This document shows, one piece after another, positions 46,205 through 58,798 of a stretch of 64,000 nt of DNA. The stretch comes from Sparassis latifolia (taxonomy: Eukaryota > Basidiomycota > Agaricomycetes > Polyporales > Sparassidaceae), in the NCBI GenBank assembly GCA_018466975.1, contig CM031562.1, positions 1,860,001 to 1,924,000 on the forward strand, written 5' to 3'. Both the position numbers and the translations under genes were made by a program. Position 1 is the stretch's first letter. Every line of letters begins with the position of its first letter. The notes beneath the pieces are model-generated. The model saw only the letters and a program-made list of their open reading frames with translations, was not told the origin of the DNA and did no database searches.

Positions 46205-48599
46205 TGTGATAGCAGGGGAAAGGGAGTAGGTAGTGCAGGAAAAGTGGGAAAAGAACCACGAGGCATGACAGTGGATCAGAGTGGTTTATATAGCAGAGCA
46301 GACATGCAGAAACGGAGATGGGACCATGTGCGACATGTCTGTATGGGCGTTTCATCAGCCGCATCTGATGAATGAAGCTTTCCCTCAGGCACGGCACGAC
46401 ACCCCCACCCCTCCCCGTGTGCAACGACATCCATGGCCAGCTAGTAGCGGACAGCATGTCACCATCCGCTGTGCACCGTCCGAGGGCAGTCTCGAGCATG
46501 AGCGGGGAGACCGCTTAGGCGCGAGGCACGAGGAGAGAGCTGGTAGGCGAGCGACCTCCTCGCTTGCCTCTCCGCGCTTAACACTTCCCGCTCCGAAATC
46601 CCGTTCTCTGCTTGCGCATTGGACGGCGACAACGAGCGACATCGGTAAAACACGTCAAACGGTTGCTTGCATGCACCTGCGAGAAGGCCATGGCGTCATG
46701 CTCTGCGACGACGCAGAGCACTTCCAATGTTCGCGACTTCGCGCGGGTCATCCATCGATATGACAATAGCCACCGAGGACCGTCCCGCCTCGAGATGGCA
46801 CCGACGGAGACCTACAATATGTCGTAAGAAACCCGGTTTGAGAGCAAACATTAAGCTGGCGGACCGTTGCTGGCGAAGGTCCACCATACTACGCCCGTCG
46901 GACCAAGCGCGGCCCGTCTGGAAGCTCCGTGAGGTTGAGTTTGACGTTTCCTTGCGTGCATTTGACACGAACGCGTTCTTATTTGACACGGTAAACGGTG
47001 GACAGCCTGCGAGAAAGGACGGAGCACGCAGAGCAAGGTTCTCCCATTAAGCCAATGCCAAGGTGATCCTTTCCTGTCACGTGCCCCATGTACGCGATCA
47101 AACGCGATCGACGCCAAGCAGTTGGGCACTCGTCGCTGTACGGAAAGAGAGATCTTCGCAGTCCAACGTCCATGGCCATAAGTGGGCCGTAAGCCGTTGG
47201 TGGTCCCTCAGCCAAGCACGCCGCCTGTTAACCACTACAACGCCATCCATCTTGACAACGAAATGCCATGCACACCGGTGACTCCAGATCCGATCCTGCG
47301 CAATCTGACTCACAGAGGCAACGCAGAGGTGCCAACTGCTCTCCACTCAAAACGTGCACGCTCTGTGCCTGATACCCCGTGGGGCAAGGGGTCCCCGTGC
47401 ATCCGGAGCATTCGGGCTCGCGGGGGTCAGCAGGTCGCGGTTCCCGAGTCCATTATGGACGCTGGCTGATCGCGGCGGGTGCTCGGTGCCCGCCAGCCAG
47501 CATACAGCATATGCCTATCGCGGCTCATATGCTCGCGCGGAACGCATCGAGGGCGATTCGCAAGCGTGCAATGCACCACACGTCCTGTCTGACTGCGCTT
47601 GCGACAGTCCTCAGCGCTCAGGTCGCGCTGACCGCAATGACAATAATTAGATCTCGATGATCTAAAGCATATGGGTCCACGCGCCCATGTGACCGCTCAC
47701 CTTCATTTCCTAGTGCGGACGCGTCCTGGATGCACCCGCATGCTCCGGTCTCTAGGTCGCTGCGGAGAAACTTGACCCTTCGATGCTCGCCAAACCACTT
47801 ACGTCCGACCCGGTCTCGGGTATGCAGGGATGATGATGAGGTCCATCATCTGTCAATCACCCATCCGAACCCACTGGGGGATCCGTCGGCTCCTTTGCTC
47901 TTTCCCAACGAAGACCAGCATGAGTACAGGAACCCAGCACACGACACGCCGTGATAATGAGCAGCGGTGATCTAATACTCATCCCTCCTTCTCCTAGGCT
48001 TTCCATTCCGTCCCATCTAGATGGTCAAGGTTGGGAGTAGCATTCACGTCAACGACCAAAAATGTAAACCGTCAGTCCGGAAAGGTCGACCGACTTCCTG
48101 TAGGTCTGGTCAGATCAACGACAAAGCTGCGGTCCGACGAGTCAAGCTAATCGCCCAATCTTGGAGCTCGACGTCAAGACATAGACTCCATTGCTCAGAA
48201 TAGCTACCCCGTCCACCGAGTGGAGCAATCTGACGTTCGTGAACTCAATCGTATGAAACCGACTGTAACGAGGCAGGTCAGCAGCTCGCGCAATCAGCGC
48301 TCAGCGCTAGGCCTCAAGTTACCGAAAGACAAGGTTTTCATTTTGTTATCCACACCGGAGACCGACATCGTCGGTTCGTGAATAGGCAATCGTACATGCT
48401 CACGCTGGACCCAATTTGATGTCGGAGACACGTCGCCTTGCACATCTGCCCCAGAAGGAAAACAAATCTGAACTCTAGATTCTACAGGGATGTAAGTATT
48501 TCGCCCACACAGCGGGAGAAGACTCCACTAACATGGGCACATGTGCTTGACAGACAGATAATGTACATTGTGGTGGATACACTGCGCGTCGATTTATTT
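46205..48599. other. Intergenic, 2.4 kb, no gene seen
   Basis: This contains the promoter of the sugar transporter and the 3' end of the dihydroxyacetone kinase gene. Many short GC-rich frames exist on both strands but none has a domain, consistent exon structure or unusual length. Confidence 0.45.
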
Positions 48600-51007
48600 T
48601 CAAGCAAGGAGATTTTCCACGATGACCTTGACACCCCATGCGCCCGGGTCTGCGACCCTCTCCTGTCTGAGCCTGTCGCCTTCCACGTAGGCACTGCGGC
48701 CGGCCTTCGCCTCCAGATCACGCGTCTTGAGCGCAGCGTCGCTCGCTGCCTTCACCGCGCCGCTGAAGTCGGTCGTGTTCGCCGACAATGCTGTAACGAA
48801 AGCTTCAAGGGGATCAACCAGCGTGCGCGATGGCGGACGGGCGCGGGTGTAGGTGTAGAGCTTCTCGAGCGCAGACGTCAGAGCAGCAGACCACTGGACA
48901 GACGTCAGGGTACTTTTGCCGGAGAATTGCGCTTGGAGACCTTGAGCGAGGCCAGAGAAGAATATTCTGAACAAGATCGCAGATCACGATTCGCACGTCA
49001 TAAATCAAGGGAAATGGCTCACGAGTAAAGGGCTCCGCTGGTTCCGCCCATCTGCTCCTCCGCCACCTTTGACACGGATATAACGGAGCGGACGACGTCC
49101 TCGCCTGTGATATTTCCGTTCTGCACTTCTCGGAGCACCGCTGAGAATTTCCATCCCAATCAGCGTCATATGCGTGATCTCCAGATGTGCGGACTCACCC
49201 TGCGCGCCGGTCTTGAGTGTCAGCCCACAGTCGCCGTCTCCGGCGATGATGTCCATCCGGGTAATCTCCGGCTCCGCCTCAACGAGCCCCTGGCATGCTC
49301 GCTCTACGGCAGCTACGAACGTCTTCGGGTCTTCAGCAGTCAACGCCGTGACATCGCGGGCCGCTGCGACAGGTGCCGTGCCGGACGTCTGCTTCACTTG
49401 CACTGAGGATGGTAGAGGCGGTGAACCAGATGCCCACTTCCATCCGGGCGCGTTGGCCTTCTCGTCCAGTAGGGAGAGTATAAGAGAGGCCGGAGGGCCC
49501 GTTTCATCGGCGCGAGGGAGGAGGAGCAGGGTGATTGAGAAGCCAGGCATGTTCAGACTGGTCTATAGGGGCCATAAGTTTAAGACTGCCAACGGGACGA
49601 TGCGTAGGGTAAAGTACCAACCATGAATGTGCCCGCCAGGACGCGTTCAACTTGCAGACCAGCCTTGACTGCCACCCTCCTGGCCTCGCCTACTATGCCG
49701 CTGAGCTCGAGCTCACTAGTCCCACCCAGATTGTTAACGAGTAGGACGACTTTGTCCTTACCACGGAAGGGGAGGAAAGATCGGTCGGGATCCGTGGTAG
49801 ACGTGAGGAATTCGATGAGCTGCGGCATCAGCTCGTTCAGCGGCGGTACGGGTGAGAGACGGCGGTTACCCGGCTCGTTGTGGATCCCCATACCGATCTC
49901 GATTTCTGAAGGTGAGAGGTGCGATTCGGAGGCGGCAGTACCGGGTACCTTGCGAAACGGGGGTTAATCAAACCGGTATTGCGACACATAGGGTCGAAAT
50001 AATCTTACATGGCAGTGCTCCAAGCTAACGCCGATGGTACCCGTTCTTGAAGCAACCCATTGAGCAACAGAATATACCTCGTCGAGGCTTGCGCCTCTCT
50101 TTGCAAGGGCCCCGGCGATCTTATATACGAGCACAGTACCCGCAAGACCTCTGCAAAAAGATTGGTGGGTTAGGTACATTGCAAACGAAAATATATATAT
50201 TCTAAATGAGCACCTTCGGCCAACAATGCGACCCTGGGTCTTGCCCACAGCAACGTCATCGCCGACGATGACAAACTTGACACGGTCAGCTTTCGTGGGA
50301 TGCAACGCGGCGTACTGTTCCTTTGCCAGGCCGAAATTCAGAACATCGCCGGTGTAATTCCTCAAAACAGCTGTCAGCGTGGAAAATACAGGCATGAAAC
50401 TGGCCTGAAATTCACTTCACGATGATAACGGTTCTGGTGAAATCAAACGTTAAGTATCGACCACTAAGGAGGATGGATTCGCACAGACCCCTTTTCATTC
50501 TCTGTCAAATCGATGCCCCGACGGACTTGACTTGCGTTAGGAGACGCGAACACGCTTCCGCATACGGCAGCTGAATGTCGGAATATTTAGGGTTGTTTGG
50601 GAACACACACAGAGTATACTTACCAGTAAGCATGCCATCGCCTGAATTGCACGGTGATCCTCAGCATGAAGCTATGACGTCATTGTTGAAAAGTACTCGC
50701 CCACGAAACCTGAATGAGCTGGTTCGTGTCCCGATCCGCCACCGCAGATGAGAGCGACCTTGGTATGATCCGGAGATGTCACATAGACCACTGAAGGCAG
50801 ACATCATGAGCAGAGGGAATACAGCATATAGCAACACTTACCCTTGTCTGCGCGATCAAGTGAGAGTTGCGGATTTAAGGTACAAAGGCCTTCGAGGGAC
50901 TCGACGACAAGATCCTCATGAGTGTTCAAAAAATGTTTGGCTGTAGGTTTTGTGATCAGCCCAAGGAGGCTCAAGCTGAGGGTCAGACACGCACATTGGA
51001 TGGACAT
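48600..51007 (-). CDS. DAK1: Dihydroxyacetone kinase (DhaK-DhaL fusion)
   Basis: ATP-dependent kinase that turns dihydroxyacetone into dihydroxyacetone phosphate, in glycerol use and detoxification. Twelve exons: 51007-50995, 50940-50842, 50790-50701, 50641-50624, 50570-50489, 50433-50416, 50360-50214, 50150-50009, 49948-49622, 49562-49199, 49140-49023, 48966-48600. They total 1785 nt and 594 residues, all in phase, close to yeast Dak1. The DhaK domain has SKHFLNTHEDLVVESLEGL, VALICGGGSGHEPAHSGFVG, NYTGDVLNFGLA, VGDDVAVGKTQGR and GVSLEHCHVPGT, whose His is the covalent substrate-binding residue. The DhaL domain has the Asp cluster IIAGDGDCGLTLKTG and ends GAWGVKVIVENLLA. Two exons are only 18 nt. 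The intron 50700-50642 needs a GC donor (GTGG|GCGAGT) to keep HSGFVGDGMLTAAV; a GT alternative would delete FVG. Confidence 0.95.
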
Positions 51008-51500
51008 GGCGGTTCTTGGGTGATTGAGGAGAGGGAGGGCAGCATGCATATGCTATATAGTGCGCCATTGGAACGATCTAGGTCAGGAGACTACAGGTGT
51101 AGCGAAAGCAGCGTCGAGCAGACTCCAGCCTTGTGACCTGACGAGAGGCCTACGAGAGGCCCGGATCTCCTATCTTTAGGTCCACCAACGTATGCAGATC
51201 GATGCACGGTGTCAATCAATCATAGCTCACAGCAGAAAACATGATTTTTCCATCGGTCTATGCAATTGTTTAATTAGACTGTAGATGAAACCAAGTAGCT
51301 TTAAATTTGCTTGTCGGGATCAGACAATTAGTATTGTGGTAACATTAATTGAGGAGTCGGACTAGCTCATCAATATACATACCAGACATTAACAACAGAA
51401 TAACGACGCGTGACATGTGGCGCAGGCAACGCGTAGGCCAACGAGCGCGTGCAACTCACACATTCCATCCTCCATCTCACTCTGTGCAGCTGCAAATGCT
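51008..51500. other. Divergent intergenic region with a Harbinger-like end motif
   Basis: Promoter region shared by the dihydroxyacetone kinase (minus) and UBP12-like (plus) genes. At about 51098 'gtgtagcgaaagc' matches the outer part of the right terminal repeat of the Harbinger element at 30.77 kb; no partner end is seen nearby, so at most it is a relic. Confidence 0.4.
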
Positions 51501-54500
51501 ATGCTGACTCCACCATCCCCATATCGTTCACCCAATAACATACCCCAGGACACCAACAATAGTCGCAAAAGGCAGCGCTCACAATCCATGCAATCAGACC
51601 CCTCTTCTTCTTCTCCCAAACGTTCCATCTCCGAGGATCCTGCACAAGATTCTATCCGAACCTCGCAGTTTCAAGAAATGTCTGCTCTGTCCCTCTCTGA
51701 GTCTGGGCTCGATCACCAAATAGATTCCTATATGGCTGAGCAAGGAGAAACCCCCGACCCATCCAATCATGTCGCCTTCCTGACTCCCGCGCAAAAGCTC
51801 CAGGCCGTCGAGCCACTCTATAAATCTCCCATGAAGATCGGCGAAACGTGGTATGTCGTGTCTCGACGATGGTACAAACGTTGGCATAAAGCGTGTTCCG
51901 GTGAAGTCGATAAGGAGGGCCCAGTGGCAGAGAAGGATCTGGGGCCCGTCGACAACTCACCTTTGGTGGATGTCGCTGGAAATCTCACATCCCCTTCCAT
52001 GGTTGAACATGTAGATGTCGAGTTCGTTCCAGAGCAGGTATGGATGTTGTTCGTTGAATGGTATGTGTTCCGAAAGATGTGGATCTTCTCGATATTGAAA
52101 ATGTGTGCTTAGGTATGGCGAACCGCCCTTTCCGCTGCCTCGGAAAGTCATCGCTCGAGGAATTATAGAGGAACCTTCCCTAGAGCTCCATCCCCCCCAA
52201 GTAAAATTATACGTCCTCACCCGCGCCACCCACACTGGCGTACCCGGTGTCACAAATCCACCTTATGGTGTCAGTATTTCAATCAAGGACACTCTGAAAT
52301 CCGTATGCGAGAGCTTCTTCCAACGATGCACAGAATGCGCCTCAGGCACTAAGTCCTATCGTGTATGGAAGCTCGCTGACGGCGGCTCTTCTTGGGGCCA
52401 GTTGCATGTCACCCCAGACATGTTGAAACAGCGTGGCGCAACTCTGTTGGAGCCAACGCAGAGAACAGTTGAAGAAGAGATGATAGAATCAGGCGACGCT
52501 TTCGTTGTTGAGTTCCGGGAGGATGGCGAATGGCTGGTCGACGCCGGGGAACTCTCGTCAGGGCAGACGAGCACCGCATCCTCGTCCACCTCTCAATCCA
52601 CCTCTACAACGGGTATTGGCACACTTTTTAACTCCGAGACCAACTTCTTCAACCAGATACAGACGAAGACGCCAGCCTCGACGATCGTATCGAGTGGCAT
52701 CTCGTCATCTTCTACTCTCAAGCCTGCTGTCTCTATCAAGCCGGGGTTTTCTGCTGGTCGTCCCAAAGATATCAATTTGGAACCTGGCATCTTGGGGTTG
52801 GGAAACATGTGGGTTTGCTTTAGCTTGACCAGAATCACTATCTCACGTTATGTCAAGGGGCAACACTTGCTTCATGAACTCTGCGCTGCAGTGTTTGGCA
52901 CACTCGAAGGAGTTGACGGATTATTTTCTTAGTGCGTTCGCTCTCTTTCCCTTACCGTCTGGGTTCATTAATGCTTGTATCAGCTGGAGTATTTGAGGAG
53001 GAGCTAAACGTCGATAATCCTCTTGGCATGCAGGGTGCGATCGCTCAGGCTTATGGCGCCCTTCTCCGTCGTATATGGACTCCAACATCGAGCAATACTT
53101 CCTACTCCCCACGCGAGTTTAAGCAAGCACTGCAGCGATTCGCACCCCAGTTCAGCGGGTATCAGCAGCAAGACTCTCAAGAGCTAGTTGCATTCCTGCT
53201 GGATGGGCTGCATGAGGATTTGAACCGTGTACTCAAGAAGCCGTATGTTGAGAAGCCCGACTGGGAAGGCGGTGGGAACCTAGAGCTCGTCCGGTTGGCG
53301 AACGAGTCTTGGGACGGATATATGAAGCGAAATGACAGTGTCATCGTTGATCTCTTCCAAGGCCAATATCAAAGCACATTGGTATGCCCGGAGTGTGACA
53401 AGGTATCGTCCCCTTGCATACCAGAGGCCGCGAATTTGCTTTACTAAATGCGACATATCGGACATAGGTTTCCATCACGTTCGACCCATTCATGTATCTC
53501 ACGTTACCTCTTCCAGTCCAGAAAAAGTGGATGCATACCGTGTTCTATATTCCATGGGGTTTGGATAAGCCGCACGTGAAGGTAACATTATGCGCTGCCA
53601 AGAAACCATTCCCTCTGCTTAGTTTCACTCTTACAGGTTCCAGTTGAAATCAACAGGGACGCCTCATTCAAAGACTTGCGACAATTACTGGGCCGGTGGA
53701 TGTCTGCCAACCCTGATCATGTGGGAGCCTTATCCTGTAGTGGATTGATCATTGCCTAATTGTAACACAGCTTCTTACCTTGGAGGTGTTCAGCCACCGC
53801 TTCTACAAGAACTTGGACGACACGGTCTTGTGCGGTGATATGGCGGAAAATGACATCATCGTCTGTTTCGAGCTGCCTTGCCATTCACAGCAGAGTCGGA
53901 CATACAAGCATCGATCTGACGACTCATTCATTGTTCCTGTATTCCTCAACGATTTTATACCACGACAAAGTTTTGGCCGCAGCACCAGCTTGTTCGGTTA
54001 TCCTTTCATTATCGTTATCGACCGCAAGCAAGCCACCATGGTGGATGATATGTACGATGCAGTGGTGGATCGTCTGCAACGCTGGACAACCAATATCCGT
54101 GACCTGTTCACATGGGAAGCTGTATCAGTTTCCGAGCAAGTGGATATCCCCATCGCCGACTCCTTAGACGCTATCGTGCACATTCCTATAACAGGTCCCC
54201 CAGACTCCATCACAGAAATCAAGGAGAATGGGGAGGTAGTCACCGTAGAAGAAGTGGCACCGGAGGAGGGCGACATTGCCGATGAGAAGGAGGCGGTTGT
54301 GCGAGGGCAAGACCTTGATGCTATGGACACCGATTCTGTCAATGACATCAACGAGGAACCTCGCAAAGTCGGTTTCAAGAAGGGTCTATTCCGTCTACGG
54401 TTGCAGTCTGGAAATTCTCCGTATGGTGTCGGCTTTGGATCTTTCGGATTGACCGGTCAACGTTTCGACAGCTGGGAGCACCGCGAGTCAGTGGCAAGAA

Positions 54501-55927
54501 TGGAACCGGACGCCTCGTCACCTCCAGTACTCTTGCGCGAGGGCGATATGTTCTTTTGCGAGTTCGATGAGAACATGAAGGCCTATTATTTCGGAGATGA
54601 GAAGAACCATCCATGGGATACCTGGAAGGAGTTCATCCATCCCGAGTTCAGGGAGGCCGCGCAAGCCGCGGCATTGAAAAAGAACAAGGGTATTTCTCTC
54701 CAGGACTGTTTGGACGAGTTCACTCGGCAGGAGAAGCTGGGAGAGGACGATTTGTGGTACTGCCCTCGTTGCAAGAAGCACCAACAGGCTACGAAGCGAT
54801 TCGATTTGTGGAAGGTCCCCGATATGCTCGTCGTCCATCTGAAGAGGTTCAGTAACAGTCGAACTCTGAGGGACAAAATCGACACGTTCGTCGACTTCCC
54901 CATTCAAGGGCTCGATCTCTCGCAGATGGTCGGTGAACGACAAGTCGCGAAAAAGCTAATGGAGGAAGGCATCGATATCTTATCTCTTGGACTCCACGAC
55001 TTGGAAGAGCCGTTGATCTACGACTTGTATGCAGTGGACGAACACCTCGGTGGCCTTGGAGGCGGTCACTATCGTGCTTATGCTTTGAACCATCGCAACG
55101 GGCAGTGGTACCATTTCGACGATTCGTATGTGACACCATCTCGGGCAGAAGCTGCAGTGGTACGTGCTCTCTCTGATGCATTTGTATTCATTCTCTGATA
55201 CCTAATTGGTCGGCAGAACGCCAATGCTTACCTCCTCTTCTATAAGAGACGTACGTCTCGACCTCTTGGTGGTAAAAGCTACGCCAGGGTCGAGGCTGCG
55301 AAGAGCAAGCCGAAGTCCTTGGAATCTGTCCAGCAAGAACAATCTCAGTTGCCGACTCCTCCCGATGAACCCATTGTTAAGTCAGCTTTTGAGTCACAAC
55401 CGCAGTTCGCATCTCTCAAGAGAGCGGCGACCGAGCGATTTACCTCATTGCCGATCAGGCGTCAGTATGAGGATGGATGGCCCACGCCACAGTCTGATTC
55501 ACGATCGTCGCCAGACTCTTCTCCACCACCACTCGATGACGGCGATCCCCCACCATCCTTCGAGGAGTCGCAATCACCAACCTCCCTTGATGCCCTTGCA
55601 CTCTCTGCACACCAGCTTGACTATCCGGATCCATCATCAAGAGGTTCGCCTACCTCGTCCAACGAAGCAGAACCGGACCTGGAGCTAGAGCTGGGCCAGG
55701 AGAACGAGAACATGTCTTGGACTTCGGTGCTTTCGTCAGGGGGTGCCTTGCACGATGTCCTGCAACTGACTAACGTTGCTTTACCTGGAGAGCCCTCTGA
55801 TGTGATTATGAACAATTACCTCCGGTCGGTTGACGACGAGCGCGAAGACACGCTGGATTCTCCACGAGCATCTTGGTCGTCGACGCGCAAGACAGCTGAT
55901 GGTGACCTTTCGGACATTGACATGTAG
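51501..55927 (+). CDS. UBP12: DUSP-containing ubiquitin carboxyl-terminal hydrolase
   Basis: A deubiquitinating cysteine protease of the USP4/11/15 and yeast Ubp12 group. Exons 51501-52060, 52113-52808, 52858-52931, 52984-53402, 53468-53581, 53637-53720, 53771-55159, 55217-55927 sum to 4047 nt, 1348 residues. First comes a Ser-rich leader, then a DUSP domain ([20 protein letters not shown] to [11 protein letters not shown], about residues 110-205) and a ubiquitin-like part ([22 protein letters not shown]). The Cys box is [17 protein letters not shown] with Cys about 423. [20 protein letters not shown] follows, then a zinc-ribbon CPEC with CPRC ([13 protein letters not shown]) and a long insertion. 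The His box is [12 protein letters not shown] (His about 1082) with [16 protein letters not shown] closes the domain. A ~240-residue Ser/Pro-rich tail follows. The first in-frame ATG (51501) is used as start. The catalytic triad is complete and the gene looks active. Confidence 0.94.
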
Positions 55928-56166
55928 TGTAGATGAAGTTGTACTAATGATTGCAATCCCCTAATTGTCGATAGAGCACTCTAATAAACCGCAGACGTTC
56001 TCTTATGAGCCATCGCGAGGGCTACGCCATCTGCTCTGTTAGATGCGCATGCGTGCACTTGTACTGTAAGGATCGTGATCTTACTGAATTTGCCTCCGCG
56101 GCGTCCGTACTACTCTGTTTCTCCGCTCATGCACCTCCACTGCAAAGGACCGTTTGAGGTCTCGAT
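55928..56166. other. Short intergenic gap
   Basis: About 240 bp between the UBP12-like stop and the CCZ1 start, both on the plus strand; no distinct motif seen. Confidence 0.4.
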
Positions 56167-58558
56167 ATGAGTAGAATTCCACCGGGGCTGCTCTATCTAA
56201 CCATCTACAATCCAGCGCTTCGTCCCGCCATTCCGACGCAAGAAGATGACGAGGATGCAGAGGAGCAAGCACAGATTCTATTCTACACTGCTCGGGAGCG
56301 CGCCGTATCTCGGGATCGGATACTCAGACAAGTCGGCCTCTGTAAGGCCTTGATCAGCTTCTCGGAGTGAGTATATTGCTGTCAGCGCAGTTCTCGTATT
56401 GTAATACGTTCATACGGGCAGGTTGTTCAATCCCGAAAATGTGTGCTCCAACGTCCACTCGCAGGCGAGGCGAATGGTCATGCTCTCTCCTGAACCTGAC
56501 TTCTGGATACATGCAGTGAGTGGTCTTCCCATTGTTCGCAACGGTAATTATCGATATTCAGTCGCTAATCCAGCAGAACTCGCACAGTGCTTCGAGGTAG
56601 CCAAGACACCTCGACCTGCCGCGGCAAGGAGCAAACATCAGGAAAAGGGGAAGGGGAAGGATCATCCCACTCGGGAAGACGTGGTCTATGACTACCATGA
56701 CGGGTCTGTCCATGACCTCTCCTTACGGGCACACATCCTGCTTGGATACGAGCTTTTTAAGGTATGTTAACAAGGGGTTGTCGTTTGGCTGCGACTTAAC
56801 ACCTGTATTAGCTGACTCATGGAACTCTGACTTCCATCCTGTCTTCGCTTGGACAAAACGCCTTAGAGTTGCAGCTGGAACGCTTTTTCACCGTATGGGC
56901 GTGGAAGTGGGATATAGTCCAGGACACCAATTTCAGCGCTTACTTGGGTGCGTCGCGTGAGCTTTGTTAGATCTCTCTCTAACCGCTGTGCGCTTGTATT
57001 CAGGCGTACCACGGCACCCGCTATGTCCATCGTTAACGCCTGTACTCAATGGATTCGGACTGCAATGCCCCGAGGATACTGTTCCTTTCGTGCTCGTTCC
57101 TCCATACCTTGTCCCATCCACTCGGTTTTCGACTGCAAGATACCCGATGTGTCTCATACAGCATATAATGTCTCGTATACCGCCACCGCTGCCCCTCAAT
57201 GGAAGTAATCCCACCTTGTCAACGACCCCCGAGCAGCGCCAGTCCACAAGTATGAGTGGCACGGGTCCCGATGAAAGGCTCGCCACCAGTGACAAGAAGC
57301 CTCATGACGGCTCGGCGCAAGGAAGCACGTTCCTCGCCATGCCAAACATGAACGTGAAGTGGAATTGGCCAGGATACTTGACTTTCGGCAAAGGATCCTC
57401 AGCGAAGACATCTCAGGTCTCGCCCTCATCGCAAGACGTATGTACTACAAGTCCGGAGAATAGCAAGGTTGATGAGGAGACAGCGGATGAAGACCAGAGG
57501 AACGTTGTTGATGTGGATGCGCAGTCTTTACAGGAGGCAATCTCGACTGACAACATCCATATACCGGCTTCACCTCTTGATACATCCCCAGCTTCTTCAG
57601 CGAAGCCCCTGGAGGCTCGATCAACGCAAATAGGTGCTGATTCCGACACTATTCCTCCGGTCTCGGAAGAAGGTACACGTAGTGATACCTATATTGATGT
57701 TCCATCTACTGTTATCGCAGAGGCCATCACCGAAAGTAAAGATCCTGAAACCCCTGTGACAGGCAGAGATACATCTTCTCCCACCGTCTCTGAAGAGGAG
57801 TTGTTTCAGGAAGAGAGGAAGCCCATGCCAAGCTATCTGTCTACGACAGTGCATCTCTCAGAAACTGGTGAGATCTCCGACACCCGAAGAAGGCGAATAT
57901 GGCATCTCACTGTAAGTATCACAAGTCGTGACATGTTGAATGACTCTCTCTCTCATACCTGTACAGAGCAATGAGTTGACATTCGCACTTGTCACCGAGT
58001 ACGATTCAGATGCTGAACAGCTACCTCCTGCCGAAACAGTAATCGCGATGCTGGATAGAATACGCAGTGTCATTGTTGTGGAGAAGCAGAAGGCGTACGC
58101 ACTTCACTATCGATGGTTGGCAAACACTGATAGTTATTCGATTGTCTCCTACGAAGCAGTGCCGCAGAAGCGACCATCCCCAGCGCAGCAAAGATTTTGC
58201 AGCCTGAAGACAGACATGTTATTTCTGCAGGCGGATTTACAAGGTCTCCGAGCGCCGGATTATCTTCTGAGACAGAGCAGCTATTCAACGGTCAGCAAAT
58301 GCTACACAGGTGAGTCGACCGTCCATGGAACTCATATCATCGTTGAGAGCCATCTACAGTGATTTGGATGTTCTGGAGGTGTTCTCGCGAGGGCAGAATC
58401 CACAGCACTGGCATATCTCGAAGCGCGGATTAGGCGTGGGCGTAGATGGGCTTCCGGTTGAAGGGGAGGTCTATATGCAAATTGCGCGGAAGGAGAGCAC
58501 CCTGACAGACGTCGACAATGAGTTGGCGGGAGTTATGCGGAGATTTCTAGAGCAATAA
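56167..58558 (+). CDS. CCZ1: Vacuolar fusion protein CCZ1
   Basis: With Mon1, Ccz1 forms the guanine-exchange factor for Rab7/Ypt7 on late endosomes, vacuoles and autophagosomes. Exon 1 (56167-56366) starts MSRIPPGLLYLTIYNP and contains the first longin-domain strands, with an acidic loop and AQILFYTARERAVSRDRILR. Then come exons 56422-56761 (NPENVCSNVHSQARRMVML, SPEPDFWIHA), 56812-56947 (LERFFTVWAWKWD) and 57004-57911 (a proline-containing strand set, then a long Ser/Thr/Glu-rich disordered linker). From 57967 the frame resumes with LTFALVTEYDSDAEQL. The first four exons total 1584 nt and stay in phase. The C-terminal splice pattern is less sure: a final coding part reads YSDLDVLEVFSRGQNPQHWH to GVMRRFLEQ (stop 58558) after an intron near 58311-58355. 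The WIHA block and longin layout are typical of the CCZ1/INTU/HPS4 family. Confidence 0.85.
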
Positions 58559-58798
58559 GACATCATTCCACATTTCTCTCTCACAGATCATACCTCTGAG
58601 TCAGTATGACTCCTAGGAAAGTCAGTAACGAGCTTACCTGGAGCTGGCTATGTACTGTAACATGCTTTCGACTTGGCAAGGGTGCTGCGAGGCGGTGGCT
58701 GTGTATTTGGCACTGTTTACGCAGCTGACAATGAAAGCAACAAACCCAAGCCTGATCTGCTACCACAACCACCACCACCGCGCACCGCCTTCGCCATC
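58559..58798. other. Short intergenic gap
   Basis: About 240 bp upstream of the CCCH gene; both neighbours run on the plus strand. Confidence 0.4.
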
